Positions 18,376 to 30,282 of a DNA stretch of 64,000 nt are shown here, in pieces. The stretch is from Francisella uliginis (GTDB lineage: Bacteria > Pseudomonadota > Gammaproteobacteria > Francisellales > Francisellaceae): the NCBI RefSeq assembly GCF_001895265.1, contig NZ_CP016796.1, positions 1,364,001 through 1,428,000 on the forward strand, read 5' to 3'. The notes under the pieces were generated by a model that saw only the letters and a list, made by a program, of their open reading frames with translations, had not been told where the DNA came from and did no database searches. The position numbers were made by a program, and so were the translations under genes. The stretch's first letter is position 1. Each line of letters opens with the position of its first letter.

Positions 18376-18491
18376 CTAAACTCCATGACACACATGAGGT
18401 ACTTCTGATTTTGATTCAGTATCTGAACATGACTCAGCTGCATATACTGAAGTAGCCATAACTACTGATAGTATTAATACTAATTTTTCAT
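18376..18491 (-). pseudogene. Tiny secreted peptide gene with start-proximal A-run frameshift
   Basis: A GGAAG ribosome site precedes ATG at 18491, followed by five A then TTAG. Read literally it stops at codon 4. With one extra A it reads MKKLVLILSVVMATSVYA, a perfect Sec signal peptide, then AESCSDTESKSEVPHVCHGV and a stop at 18376: a 38-aa precursor with two cysteines in the mature part. An in-frame internal ATG (18459) would give only the end of the signal peptide. Either the gene has lost an A, or the run slips, or the base is a sequencing error. Function unknown. Confidence 0.6.
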
Positions 18492-18614
18492 GATAACTTC
18501 CTGTTTTTAATGTTTAGCTTTAAGCTCTTATTTAAGATATTTTAAGCTTCTTATTTTTTAACATATCAATTAATCTATCTTTAGTAACTTTTATTGAAAG
18601 AACTAATATAAACC

Positions 18615-18866
18615 CTAAAATGCTTCTCTTAAAGATCCTAAAAGTTTAAAATCACACTCTTTAATGTTAGATTTTAGTTTATCGTAGCTTTCTGTTGAAC
18701 AGTTTTCAGGTTTTTCTGATGGTAAGCAAACATTCTTATATTTTTCGCTAAACTGCTTCTCTACTCTCAAACAATTTAAATCATTAACATTTAACGTATT
18801 ACCTGCAGCAAACATAGAGCCAAAAGTCACAGTACCTAAAAGTAATGATTTTAATATTTTTTTCAT
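18615..18866 (-). CDS. Small secreted protein, hypothetical
   Basis: 83 aa with a Sec signal peptide (MKKILKSLLLGTVTFGSMFA, probable cut before AGNTL) and a mature part of about 62 aa with four cysteines (NCLRV, VCLPS, NCSTE, ECDFK), which could form two disulphides in the periplasm. An AGGGTG ribosome site precedes the ATG. It lies beside another small secreted gene (18376-18491) of different sequence. No family recognised. Confidence 0.65.
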   Translation of the reverse strand: MKKILKSLLLGTVTFGSMFAAGNTLNVNDLNCLRVEKQFSEKYKNVCLPSEKPENCSTESYDKLKSNIKECDFKLLGSLREAF

Positions 18867-19420
18867 AATTACACCCTTTTATTTATTTTTCTAAGCGCTA
18901 ACACTTAGTATCTTTAACAACAAAACTAAAAGTTCAGATAAACTATCTAAAACTCAGGTGATAAATATAACATTAATTATTAACAATCTTACAAATCATT
19001 TTTTAACAAGCAGTATTAAAAATTAACTAATCCTTTTATTACAGTCCTAGACTAAGTTATTTTCAAAATAGTCAGGTTTATTTTCTAAACATTAGAATAG
19101 GTAGTAAAATACAAATAAAACACTCTGTTACTATGGCTGGAGAAGATCTATTTGAGATAATTTTTCATGGCAAAGGTGGTCATGCAAGTACACCGATGAC
19201 AGCTAATGATCTAATCATTATGGTATGTCAATTTGTCAACCAAGCACAAACTTTTGTTTCTATAAATCGTAACAGTTTTGATTCTGTCTGTAGTTGTCTT
19301 AATTACAGCTATATAGTCTGAATCAGAACATTTAATGCAATACCCAGCTCAAACCACATAAAAAGTATACGTTATCTAAGCCCTACACGAGTAAATATAG
19401 CTAAAACTCGTTTAAATGAA

Positions 19421-20631
19421 AAAGGCTGTTGAGTTAATCTAAGACCTTTTTCATGTCTCTTAATCTTGAGTATTTTTAGAGAAATCTGACTTTAAAATCC
19501 TTATTTTGTGTTTCATATCGGCATTTTGTACCGATATGAATACACCTATCCTAGTTAAGCCATTAAATTGACAGCTTTTAATGCGTTAAAACATATAGCT
19601 TTTAACAAAGCTTGCGCATTTACTTTTACTGTAGAGAAGTAACTAGCTCTAGTAAAGTTAAACTTTCTTTTCATCGTGCCAAAGCATTGTTCAACCTTAT
19701 ATCTAACTTTAGATATAAGAATGTTTCGTAATTTTTGTCTCTTAGTTAGTGGTTTATTTCTAACTGCTTTTTTAAGTACACGATTATTAATTTTGTTAGC
19801 TTTTAGTAATTCTCTATTAGCAGCAGTATCATATGCCTTATCTGCTAATAACTGTTTACAGTTAATATCTTCTAACATTGTTTCTAATCTATGAGCCTCA
19901 TAGACTTCTGCTGACTCTGTATGTATTGTTTGTATGAAACCATACTTATCATCTACACTAGCAAAAACTTTATAGCCATAATGACTCTTATTACCTTTCT
20001 TAATCCATCTTGCATCTACATCTTTACCATATGAAATATCAGGAATAGAGGTTTTGTCTTCTTTTCTATCTTCTACTGGATTATCCATATGCTTATTAGG
20101 TCTGCCTGCAGATTCAACTAAGGTAGCATCTATAATTGCACCTTTGGCATTATTTATCGATAAGCCTAATGCTTCTAGCTGTTTGTTAAATTCTTTAAGT
20201 AGCCTTTTATATTTTTTCTTTTCTATTAATAAGTTTCTGAACTTATTAATAGTACTATAATCAGGTAAGTTAGACGTTGGCGTAAAACCTGTGAAATACA
20301 TGAAATCAATTCTTAGCCTTAAACTAGATGCTAATTCTCTATCGCTTAGACTATACCACTGCCCTAGTAACAAAAGTTTAAACATCATTATACTATCATA
20401 GGCGGGTCTACCTTGCCTTGTCATATCTTGAGTATAGATACCCTTAAGTGTTTTCCTAAACTTTTCAAAGGTAACTAACTTGTTTAGCTTTACAAACTTA
20501 TTATCACTACCTAATGATTCTTCTAATCCTAAAAAGAAAAAATCCATAACTGTTAAAATATAAATATCTACTGCTATAGCTATATTTTACAAAATTCATA
20601 AATTTATTGGCAGATTAAATCAACAGTCTTT
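19421..20631 (-). mobile_element. IS5-family insertion sequence
   Basis: About 1.2 kb with one transposase gene. Terminal inverted repeats can be read: left 19421-19440 (AAAGGCTGTTGAGTTAATCT) and right 20631-20612 on the other strand (AAAGACTGTTGATTTAATCT), 18 of 20 identical. I see no convincing target duplication, and part of the host gene next to the left end is missing, so a deletion accompanied or followed insertion. End positions may be off by a few bases. Confidence 0.82.
19555..20547 (-). CDS. IS5-family transposase
   Basis: 330 aa DDE transposase. An N-terminal DUF772-like region (residues about 40-120, with GRPAYDSIMMFKLLLLGQWY, then LSDRELASSLRLRIDFMYF) precedes the catalytic core. 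The candidate triad is D140 (AIIDATLV), D236 (LLADKAYD) and E286 (YKVEQCFGTMKRKFNF), the last in the usual Y-(2)-R-(3)-E-(6)-K spacing. Length is normal and no disruption is seen, so the element may still be active. Confidence 0.92.
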   Translation of the reverse strand: MDFFFLGLEESLGSDNKFVKLNKLVTFEKFRKTLKGIYTQDMTRQGRPAYDSIMMFKLLLLGQWYSLSDRELASSLRLRIDFMYFTGFTPTSNLPDYSTINKFRNLLIEKKKYKRLLKEFNKQLEALGLSINNAKGAIIDATLVESAGRPNKHMDNPVEDRKEDKTSIPDISYGKDVDARWIKKGNKSHYGYKVFASVDDKYGFIQTIHTESAEVYEAHRLETMLEDINCKQLLADKAYDTAANRELLKANKINNRVLKKAVRNKPLTKRQKLRNILISKVRYKVEQCFGTMKRKFNFTRASYFSTVKVNAQALLKAICFNALKAVNLMA

Positions 20632-20993
20632 GAAATAGCTAATAGCATTGCTGCTACTAAGGAAGTCTTTGGTAATGAAAATATTATTGATTCAAAAATA
20701 CCTTGGATGGCATCAGTTGATTTCTAATATTTTGCTAAAGAAATTCCTGCTTGTTATGCATTATTTGGTGTTAAAAACAGAGAGAAAGAATTTAACCCGA
20801 TGGTTCATGAACCATCTTTTAATTTATCAAATGATGCTATGCTTAATGGAGTCAAATACTTTATTACATTAGTACATTCATTTAACTAAAATAATAAGGC
20901 TACGAATAAACATAAGCTAATTTTATTAACATATTTAGCACTAATAAATAATAAATACCGAATTATTAAAGACTATTTATAAACTAAGCCACA

Positions 20994-22271
20994 CTATAAC
21001 TTAACTACCATATCTTTATTATTCTTATGATAGCCACCTTTCTTAAGATAAATAAATACTCCCAATAAGCCTACTAAACCACAAACCATGCCCACTATAG
21101 CAGGGCCTAAAAAGTGATATTGTGTTAATGTAATAATAGTTGTACTTACTAACGGAGCAATCCCGCCCACTGTTGCAAAAGCTAAATTATAACTTAGGCC
21201 AACTCCTGATAATCTCACATCCGTTGGGAAAAGATCACATAATAAAAATATAAAACTAGCAGCTATTAATGAATAAAACAGCATAATGATAATTGAAGTT
21301 ACTATAATATAAAAAACTGTCCCAAAACAACTCATCAAATAAAATATTGGTAGAGAACTGATAATAACAAGTATAGCCCCTGCTGCAAACATTTTAGCTA
21401 TACCAACTTTATCTGAAAAATAACCAAATATAAAAGTAAAACAAGTGAGAACTAGAACACTAGGGGTTAAAATTAGAGAAATCTGTCCAGAATTATAATT
21501 AACTAAAATGTCTTCAACAAATCTGTGCATATATAAAGTTAGCATCACTCCACCAAAAGCAACTATAATAACTATACATATCCCTGCAAAAAGATTAGCT
21601 CCATAAGTAGATACTAAAGAGCTAAAAGAATGTCTTTTTTGACTATCAATATTTTCAAACTCTGGAGTTTCATGAAGATTTCTACGTACATAATAGCCTA
21701 CAAAACCTAACAAACCACCTATTATAAATCCTGCTCTCCAGGCATAGTTACCAAAAAGATGCTCTAATGCAAAACCTACAAAATCAGAAAATAAGAATCC
21801 TCCAGTTACAAATGTAAATAATATTGCGGTAGCAAATCCTATTCTACCTTTAACAGACTCATATACAATAACATAAGCGCCAGGTAACTCACCACCTAAA
21901 GCTATTCCTTGTAATATACGTAAGATTACAAAAGCAAAACTAGCAAATAGCCCCCACTGAGCATAGCCTGGCATTAACCCCATACATAATGAGCAACTTC
22001 CCATTAATAATATTGTAAATAAAAGTAATCTTCTTCGACCTATCAAATCTCCAACAATACCAAGTATAGTTCCTGCGAAAGGTCTTACTAAATATGCTAT
22101 TGAAAATATTAGTATGGTTAAAAAAGCTTTAATTGTTGGGTTGGTAATTTCTGCAAAGAAAGTTGCTGATATTTCTTTAGAGAAAATCATATATAAAACA
22201 AAATCATAAAACTCTAAAATAGCTCCTATTCCAGCTAAAAGAATTACATTTCTACTATCTTTATCGTACAT
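20994..22271 (-). CDS. Major facilitator superfamily transporter, MHS type
   Basis: 425 aa with 12 predicted transmembrane segments. It begins GIGAILEFYDFVLY; RPFAGTILGIVGDLIGRRRLLL is the loop 2-3 MFS motif; ILRILQGIALGGELPGAYV marks segment 4. The same broad branch as the transporter at 14110-15387, but clearly a different gene. Proton-coupled import of an organic ion is likely; the substrate is unknown. It follows the M20 peptidase remnant on the opposite strand and precedes the thi operon, whose last gene ends only 63 nt upstream, so read-through from the thi genes is possible. Confidence 0.87.
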   Translation of the reverse strand: MYDKDSRNVILLAGIGAILEFYDFVLYMIFSKEISATFFAEITNPTIKAFLTILIFSIAYLVRPFAGTILGIVGDLIGRRRLLLFTILLMGSCSLCMGLMPGYAQWGLFASFAFVILRILQGIALGGELPGAYVIVYESVKGRIGFATAILFTFVTGGFLFSDFVGFALEHLFGNYAWRAGFIIGGLLGFVGYYVRRNLHETPEFENIDSQKRHSFSSLVSTYGANLFAGICIVIIVAFGGVMLTLYMHRFVEDILVNYNSGQISLILTPSVLVLTCFTFIFGYFSDKVGIAKMFAAGAILVIISSLPIFYLMSCFGTVFYIIVTSIIIMLFYSLIAASFIFLLCDLFPTDVRLSGVGLSYNLAFATVGGIAPLVSTTIITLTQYHFLGPAIVGMVCGLVGLLGVFIYLKKGGYHKNNKDMVVKL

Positions 22272-22334
22272 TTTGTAAACTTATTTAAGGTGTATTTGAA
22301 ACATCATACAAGTTTTTTATCTAATTTAGAAGTT

Positions 22335-23093
22335 TTATAACAAACATAGCTCACAGTCTTTATTTTTAGATAAATTATATCTTTTTAACTCTATATTCTT
22401 TAAATCATATGTATATAAAGTAGAATCAAAAAAACTATCTTTATTTAGCAAAAAGTTAGTAACAATATTAACTAATATCATACCTTCTAGCCCTGCTGTA
22501 ACGCCTAATACTCCAACTCTTTTACTATTTGTTAATTGCTTCATCTCTGGATATAAACAATTCAAGCATGCTGTATGATTATTTATATTAAAAATTCCTG
22601 CTTGAAAATTAAATCCCTGAACACCTCCAGATAACAAAACAACCTTATTAGCTATAGAAAGCTTATTTGATAAGACTTTAGTTTCAAAATTATCACTCGT
22701 ATCTATAATCAAATCAAATTCACGAATATCAAGCTCAGAAGAGTTTTCTAGTGTTAATCTATCTGTAATAGTATTTATCTGGATATATGGATTTAATTTC
22801 TCTAGTTTATTCTTAGCTACCTCAGCTTTAAGCTTACCTATATTATCAACATCAAATAACACTTGCCTATGTAAGTTTGAAAAGCTTACAACATCATTAT
22901 CCACTATTGTTAATGAGCCTATCCCTAAGCCAGTTAAATAAGTAGCAACAGGTGATCCTACACCGCCAACCCCTATAAGTAAAACAGATGCTTCTTTCAA
23001 TTTTATTTGACCTTCAACTCCAAAATCTTTTAGCATTAACTGCCTTGCATAGTAGTCAGACTCATGCTGTGATAATTTTTCATTTAAATTCAT
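22335..23093 (-). CDS. thiF: ThiF/MoeB-type adenylyltransferase
   Basis: 252 aa E1-like enzyme. Residues about 15-60 have YYARQLMLKDFGVEGQIKL and the ATP-binding GVGGVGSPVATYLTGLGIG; D at TIVDNDVV and the arginine in SNLHRQVLF are typical. Zinc is expected at CLNCLYP and the C-terminal CELCLL. It would adenylate the C-terminal glycine of ThiS so that sulfur can be loaded. As the last gene of the thi cluster, a thiamine role is more likely than a MoeB one. Confidence 0.9.
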   Translation of the reverse strand: MNLNEKLSQHESDYYARQLMLKDFGVEGQIKLKEASVLLIGVGGVGSPVATYLTGLGIGSLTIVDNDVVSFSNLHRQVLFDVDNIGKLKAEVAKNKLEKLNPYIQINTITDRLTLENSSELDIREFDLIIDTSDNFETKVLSNKLSIANKVVLLSGGVQGFNFQAGIFNINNHTACLNCLYPEMKQLTNSKRVGVLGVTAGLEGMILVNIVTNFLLNKDSFFDSTLYTYDLKNIELKRYNLSKNKDCELCLL

Positions 23094-23096
23094 ATA

Positions 23097-24566
23097 TCAC
23101 CCTAAAAATTTAACTATTTCTCCTAACTCATCATCTGAAATTTCATCTACTAAACTGACTACAGAAATACCATCAACCCCAATATTTTTTATAGCTTTTA
23201 AATGCTGCTTTTTGATGCCTCCAATTACAACTAAAGGCACACCTAATATATCTAACCATTGGTAGATCTTACTCAAACCTTGAGGTTCAAACTTCATTTG
23301 TTTTGTCGTGGTAGAATAAATAGGCCCCAATGCTATATAACTAGGCTTAATAGCTAATGCTATTGCTAGCTCATAATAATCATGGGTACTTAACCCTAAA
23401 GCTATATTTGAGTTGCTAATTTTAAATAAGGTCTCACCATCTGTGTAAAATAACTTAAGTAAATCCTCATGCCCTAGATGTATACCAAAAGCATTATGAT
23501 TAATAGCAATCTGATAATGATCATTTATAAAAAGCTGTAATTGATACCTATTCTGATACTCAATAGCCTTTATAATATTTTTCTCTATATAAGCGATATC
23601 TTTTGATTTAATTCTAAGTTGGATTGTTTTAACACCTAACTTAGCTAAACGAGGAATTTTATCAGCATTATCAACTATTGGATAAAAGCCAATTTTATTA
23701 ATTGATCTAAACTTTAAATTAGAAAAAGCCTTATCAAAATAAATCCTTGGAAAATCACTATTAAAATTTAGAGAATCTTTAATGGCTAAGTGATTTGCTC
23801 CTGTAGTTATTCTTTGAGAATTTTTAATAGCATTAGTGATATATGCTTTAGCTAAGACTAAAGAATTATTAATATCAAACCCTTGTACTAGAAAACTAGC
23901 AATAGCACTTGATAATGTACAACCAGTTCCTCTGATTTTAATATTTTTTTGGTACTTTGATGAAACTAAACTATAGTTAAAACTATTATTACTATAATAA
24001 AAATCAGTACAAACATTTTTCTCTATATTATGTCCACCCTTGAGAAAAACATTCTTACAGTGATACTTTTTCTGTATTGCTTCAGCTATGTTATCAGGAC
24101 TTTCTAAAACTAAAAAATCTGTATCTTCTAATAATATTTTTGCTTCATCTAAATTTGGCGTCAAAATATCTGCTAAAGGATATAAATTTAACCTAGCATA
24201 CTCAACAATATCTCTTGAAACTAGCTCTTTTCCTGTTGTTGAAATCATCACAGGATCGCAAATATAAATAACTTCTTTAAATGTCTTTATAAAGTTTATA
24301 AGTATATCAATCTGTTCAATTGAAACTAAAATAGAACTCTTAATAACTTTAATATGAAAGTCATCTACAATCGTATTGAGTTGTTGTGAAAAGCTCTTTG
24401 CACTAAACTCTTGAATATCTAAAATAGTCATAGAGTTTTGTGCTGTAATACAACTAACAACTGTAGCTATGTTTACGCCAATATCACTAGCTGTTTTAAT
24501 GTCTGCTTGGATTCCTGCACCAGATGAACTATCTGAGCCCCCTATTGTTAATAAAATATCTTTCAT
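23097..24566 (-). CDS. thiDE: Fused HMP-P kinase / thiamine-phosphate synthase ThiD-ThiE
   Basis: About 489 aa from the ATG at 24566 (MKDILLTIGGSDSSSG), chosen over the ATG at 24587, which would overlap thiG. Residues about 1-260 are ThiD, phosphorylating HMP and HMP-P (SSSGAGIQADIKT, DPVMIST, TPNLDEAKIL, then GTGCTLSSAIASF near the end). Residues about 285-489 are ThiE, which joins HMP-PP to the thiazole phosphate (KTIQLRIKSK, FINDHYQIA, GIHLGHEDL, YIALGPIYST, VVIGGI). Fusing the two lets one polypeptide make TMP. Gap to thiG 5 nt, to thiF 3 nt. Confidence 0.94.
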   Translation of the reverse strand: MKDILLTIGGSDSSSGAGIQADIKTASDIGVNIATVVSCITAQNSMTILDIQEFSAKSFSQQLNTIVDDFHIKVIKSSILVSIEQIDILINFIKTFKEVIYICDPVMISTTGKELVSRDIVEYARLNLYPLADILTPNLDEAKILLEDTDFLVLESPDNIAEAIQKKYHCKNVFLKGGHNIEKNVCTDFYYSNNSFNYSLVSSKYQKNIKIRGTGCTLSSAIASFLVQGFDINNSLVLAKAYITNAIKNSQRITTGANHLAIKDSLNFNSDFPRIYFDKAFSNLKFRSINKIGFYPIVDNADKIPRLAKLGVKTIQLRIKSKDIAYIEKNIIKAIEYQNRYQLQLFINDHYQIAINHNAFGIHLGHEDLLKLFYTDGETLFKISNSNIALGLSTHDYYELAIALAIKPSYIALGPIYSTTTKQMKFEPQGLSKIYQWLDILGVPLVVIGGIKKQHLKAIKNIGVDGISVVSLVDEISDDELGEIVKFLG

Positions 24567-24571
24567 AAGAT

Positions 24572-25351
24572 CTAATCCTGATGCCAAAATGGGGTTTCAA
24601 ACAAATTTGTTGAAGGTGAGGCAAGATCTCTTTCAATCATTCTCTTTGATTCAAAAGCTTTTCTTCCTGACTCTATCGCAAGTTTAAATGCATTAGCCAT
24701 AAGTATAGGATCACCAGCCAATGCAACCGCACTATTTAATAAAACTCCATCATAACCCATCTCCATAACTTCACAAGCTTCAGAAGGAACTCCTATGCCA
24801 GCATCAACTATGAGTTTAATATCACTAAAACGCTCTCTTAATACTTTTAAAGCATATGGATTAACAAGTCCCTTACCACTTCCAATTGGAGCTGCCCAAG
24901 GCATCAAGACTTTACAACCAACATCTACTAAGTATTTAGCAACTACTAAGTCATCTGTAGTATAGGGTAAGACATAAAAGCCTCTTTTTATAAGCTCTTT
25001 ACAAGCTTTAACTAACTCTATAGTATCTGGCTGAAGGTTATAATCATCTCCTATAACTTCAACTTTTATAAAGTTTGTTTCAAAAATCTCTCGAGATACT
25101 TCTGCTATTTCTATTGCTTCATTAGCATTCCTACACCCAGCTGTATTAGGCAGAAATTTACATTTAGTTTGACTTAATTTATGCCAAAATTGATTTTGAG
25201 AATCACCATTTGTAACTGATTTTTTTAAAGATACGGTTAATAGCTGTGACTGTGACTGGTAAATAGCTTTAAGCATTACATCAAGATTTGGATATAATGC
25301 CGTACCAAGGATAAATCGCGAGCTAAACTTTTCACCATATAAATCTAGCAT
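24572..25351 (-). CDS. thiG: Thiazole synthase ThiG
   Basis: 259-aa TIM-barrel enzyme that builds the thiazole ring from deoxyxylulose phosphate, dehydroglycine and ThiS thiocarboxylate. Family stretches: FSSRFILGTALYPNLDVM, FLPNTAGCRNANEAIEIAE, KVEVIGDDYNLQPDT, VLPYTTDDLVVAKYL, MPWAAPIGSGKGLVNPYAL, IVDAGIGVPSEACEVMEMG and LLNSAVALAGDPI. Full length. It starts 4 nt after thiS. Confidence 0.96.
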   Translation of the reverse strand: MLDLYGEKFSSRFILGTALYPNLDVMLKAIYQSQSQLLTVSLKKSVTNGDSQNQFWHKLSQTKCKFLPNTAGCRNANEAIEIAEVSREIFETNFIKVEVIGDDYNLQPDTIELVKACKELIKRGFYVLPYTTDDLVVAKYLVDVGCKVLMPWAAPIGSGKGLVNPYALKVLRERFSDIKLIVDAGIGVPSEACEVMEMGYDGVLLNSAVALAGDPILMANAFKLAIESGRKAFESKRMIERDLASPSTNLFETPFWHQD

Positions 25352-25355
25352 TAGC

Positions 25356-25562
25356 TTATCCTCCCTGCATTGGTTGTATAGTCACAACACTATCATTATC
25401 ATTTAAAAAAGTACTAGCATAACTATCTTTAGCAACAAACTTATTATTAACCATTACAGCAAAGCACGATTCCTTGAACTCTTGTTCTTTTAACAACTCT
25501 TCAATATTTAAACTATTTTCTAATTCTAATTTTTTTTGATTAAAAATAATCTGCATTTTCAC
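25356..25562 (-). CDS. thiS: Sulfur carrier protein ThiS
   Basis: 68-aa beta-grasp protein ending in the obligatory Gly-Gly (VVTIQPMQGG), which is adenylated and converted to a thiocarboxylate for the thiazole synthase. Its position between thiO and thiG confirms the role. Confidence 0.95.
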   Translation of the reverse strand: MKMQIIFNQKKLELENSLNIEELLKEQEFKESCFAVMVNNKFVAKDSYASTFLNDNDSVVTIQPMQGG

Positions 25563-25564
25563 CT

Positions 25565-28409
<2,845 letters not shown>

Positions 28410-28503
28410 CTATTTTATCAATTCAAACTAGTATAGGTAGATGAGTATTAAGAATATAATTGATACAACTATAGATATAAGTAGTTATAATCAAAATCAA
28501 ATT

Positions 28504-28593
28504 ACACTTCCTACACTAGTACTAACTAGACCAGGTTCAAAGGGTTAGAAAAAATCCTCTCAGCATAGTTAAATAAACTATGCACCCCTGTGC
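28504..28593 (-). ncRNA. TPP riboswitch (THI element)
   Basis: On the minus strand the conserved parts are present in order: GCAC-AGGGGTGC, an A/T hairpin P3 (ATAGTT/AACTAT), CTGAGAGG, ACCCTTTGAACCTG, GTTAGTACTAG, and GTAGGAAGTGT closing P1. It lies about 100 nt before thiC. I see no clear terminator between it and the ATG, so control of translation initiation is more likely than attenuation; that part is inference. Confidence 0.95.
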
Positions 28594-28605
28594 TTCAAGA
28601 CTAAA

Positions 28606-28633
28606 GTAAATATTATCTCTAAGACTATGTCAA
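28606..28633 (-). promoter_or_regulatory. Probable promoter of the thi operon
   Basis: Minus strand: a perfect -35 TTGACA at 28633-28628; about 17 nt downstream the AT-rich TTTACT/TACTTT could serve as a weak -10. The transcript would begin just ahead of the riboswitch. Confidence 0.5.
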
Positions 28634-28663
28634 GAATGTAAGTGGTAAAACTATGAAAATTTA

Positions 28664-29458
28664 TTAAAAGTCTAAATTAACTATTTCAAGATATTGCATC
28701 TGTGTTTGTAAAAACATCTCACCCACAACTTTAAATTTAACTGGGATATCTGTAACATAAAATCTATATTCTGGATCTAATTTAGATGTATTTAAAATAC
28801 TACTATCTATAAGTAATTCCTTTAGAATCTTGCTAGCTTGCAGGGAAGGATCTATCAAATCAACACTTAAAATATCAGATATACTTTGTTTGATAATAGG
28901 ATAATGTGTACAACCTAAAATAAGTGCCTGAATATCTTTATCATTAAAATACTCAAGGTACTGCTTTGCAACTAACTCAACTATTTGCCCTTCAACAAAC
29001 CCCTCTTCTATCATTGACACAAATAGCCCACAAGGCGTACTATAAACTTCTGTTTCAGGATTATTTTTATGGATTTGCAATGCATATGCATTACTATTTA
29101 TTGTTGCGGGTGTAGCAATAACACCTACAGTATCTAGATCATTAACTAGGCTAACTCCAGCACTTATAACATCGATAACTGGGATACCTCTAGCAATATC
29201 CTGAACAATATCTTTAGCAAGTGCTGATATTGTGTTACAGGCTATTATTATAGCTTTAACTTCTTGTGCAATCAGAAATTTTGCTGTTTGGGCTGCAAAC
29301 TTTTGAATAGTTGCTCGTGACTTAGTACCATAGGGAATCCTTGCAATATCACCAAAATAAATAATATTTTCATTAGGCAATATTTCCATTAGGTTTTTAA
29401 CAACAGTTAAACCTCCTATACCAGAATCAAAGACACCTATAGGCCTGTTATTTTGCAT
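28664..29458 (-). CDS. murI: Glutamate racemase MurI
   Basis: 264 aa. Makes D-glutamate for peptidoglycan. Family motifs: IGVFDSGIGGLTVVKNL, YFGDIARIPYGTKS, the catalytic cysteine in IIIACNTISALA, and the second in ILGCTHYPII, with both general acid/base cysteines present. Its ATG overlaps the last base of the NERD gene stop, giving a uvrB-NERD-murI unit on the minus strand. D-glutamate is also the monomer of some capB/capC-type polymers, though no link is shown here. Confidence 0.96.
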   Translation of the reverse strand: MQNNRPIGVFDSGIGGLTVVKNLMEILPNENIIYFGDIARIPYGTKSRATIQKFAAQTAKFLIAQEVKAIIIACNTISALAKDIVQDIARGIPVIDVISAGVSLVNDLDTVGVIATPATINSNAYALQIHKNNPETEVYSTPCGLFVSMIEEGFVEGQIVELVAKQYLEYFNDKDIQALILGCTHYPIIKQSISDILSVDLIDPSLQASKILKELLIDSSILNTSKLDPEYRFYVTDIPVKFKVVGEMFLQTQMQYLEIVNLDF

Positions 29459-30255
29459 TACTTTTTCTCAAGCTTTCTAATGATTTTCTTACGTGAGCGA
29501 GATGGAATTTTCTCCAAGTATTCTTCTTTTGCTTTAATAAACGGTAATAAATTCTTTAAAGGTAATACTGCCTGGTTTGCATCATCTGCAATAAAATTCT
29601 CACTCAATTGAGCATCATCATTTGCAAAAATAACAATGGTCACAACTGGTATACCTTTTATATAGATTCTTTGTTTATACAAATAAGTTTGCAATACCTT
29701 TTTCTGAGCAAATGTTTGTCTGATTGGATTCTTTATAGTTTTTGCATATACTTTATTATTCTGCGAGGTTTTTGAAACTTGCCATCTTTCAGCCATATTC
29801 TCAACTTGGATATAGCCACGATTATTTTTCACCTCAACAATATATATACCTTTACGTGATATTACTATAAAGTCTAATTCGCGATTTCCTACAGTAGATT
29901 TTTGATCCGGCAAAACAACTCTATTGAACAATACAAAATTATTATCTAATTTTTTTAACTCATCTAAAACTGTAGTTTCACCTTCTGCACCAGAAATAAT
30001 AATATCAACAGGGTTGTCATCCTTTGTTATTAAAAAGAAAAATATAAATAAGATAACTGCTAGGGTAAAACCAATTTGTAAGGATTGAGTTACAAACTCA
30101 ACATTACCTAAATATAAATCAACACCCACAATTAAACCACAAAGTATAATCGATGAATATAAGCTTTTTTTTGCCCTGATCAAGTAGTTCCTTAACCTTG
30201 CCCAAGTAAAACGCAAAAAAAGCCGATCTTTTTTTAATTTACTTTCTATTGCCAT
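29458..30255 (-). CDS. Membrane-anchored NERD (nuclease-related) domain protein
   Basis: 265 aa. Two adjacent membrane segments (residues about 33-52, LYSSIILCGLIVGVDLYLG, and 60-77, LQIGFTLAVILFIFFFLIT) precede a NERD domain from about residue 87: SGAEGETTVLDELKKLD, then GNRELDFIVISRKGIYIVEVKN. The latter matches the D-(x)n-ExK core of PD-(D/E)xK nucleases. The C-terminus is very basic (SRSRKKIIRKLEKK). Probably a membrane-tethered nuclease-like protein. It lies 27 nt after uvrB and touches murI. Biological role unknown. Confidence 0.82.
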   Translation of the reverse strand: MAIESKLKKDRLFLRFTWARLRNYLIRAKKSLYSSIILCGLIVGVDLYLGNVEFVTQSLQIGFTLAVILFIFFFLITKDDNPVDIIISGAEGETTVLDELKKLDNNFVLFNRVVLPDQKSTVGNRELDFIVISRKGIYIVEVKNNRGYIQVENMAERWQVSKTSQNNKVYAKTIKNPIRQTFAQKKVLQTYLYKQRIYIKGIPVVTIVIFANDDAQLSENFIADDANQAVLPLKNLLPFIKAKEEYLEKIPSRSRKKIIRKLEKK

Positions 30256-30282
30256 AATATAATAATTACTTCTTCTTAAGAG

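Larger units (their letters stand above)
19055..20889 (+). pseudogene. M20-family peptidase/amidohydrolase remnant split by an IS
   Basis: Two pieces of one M20D-type (hippurate/aminoacylase-like) gene flank the IS5-family element. The left piece carries the dimerisation-domain pattern MAGEDLFEIIFHGKGGHAST followed by DLIIMVCQFVNQAQTFVS, then after a stop FNAIPSSNHIKSIRYLSPTR. The right piece (from about 20632) reads IANSIAATKEVFGNENIID, then KIPWMASVDF-stop-YFAKEIPACYALFG (family 'mAsEDFsyf...pGxfxxlG'), and ends near FNLSNDAMLNGVKYFITLVH. About 40 expected residues between the pieces are missing and there are at least two in-frame stops. The N-terminal metal-binding half is not visible. Non-functional. 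Confidence 0.8.

Noticed and set aside
18500-18614. Possible short coding tail ILGFILVLSIKVTKDRLID after the 83-aa secreted protein
   Set aside because: It lacks a start and a ribosome site, is short, and does not read as a natural continuation of the neighbouring gene.
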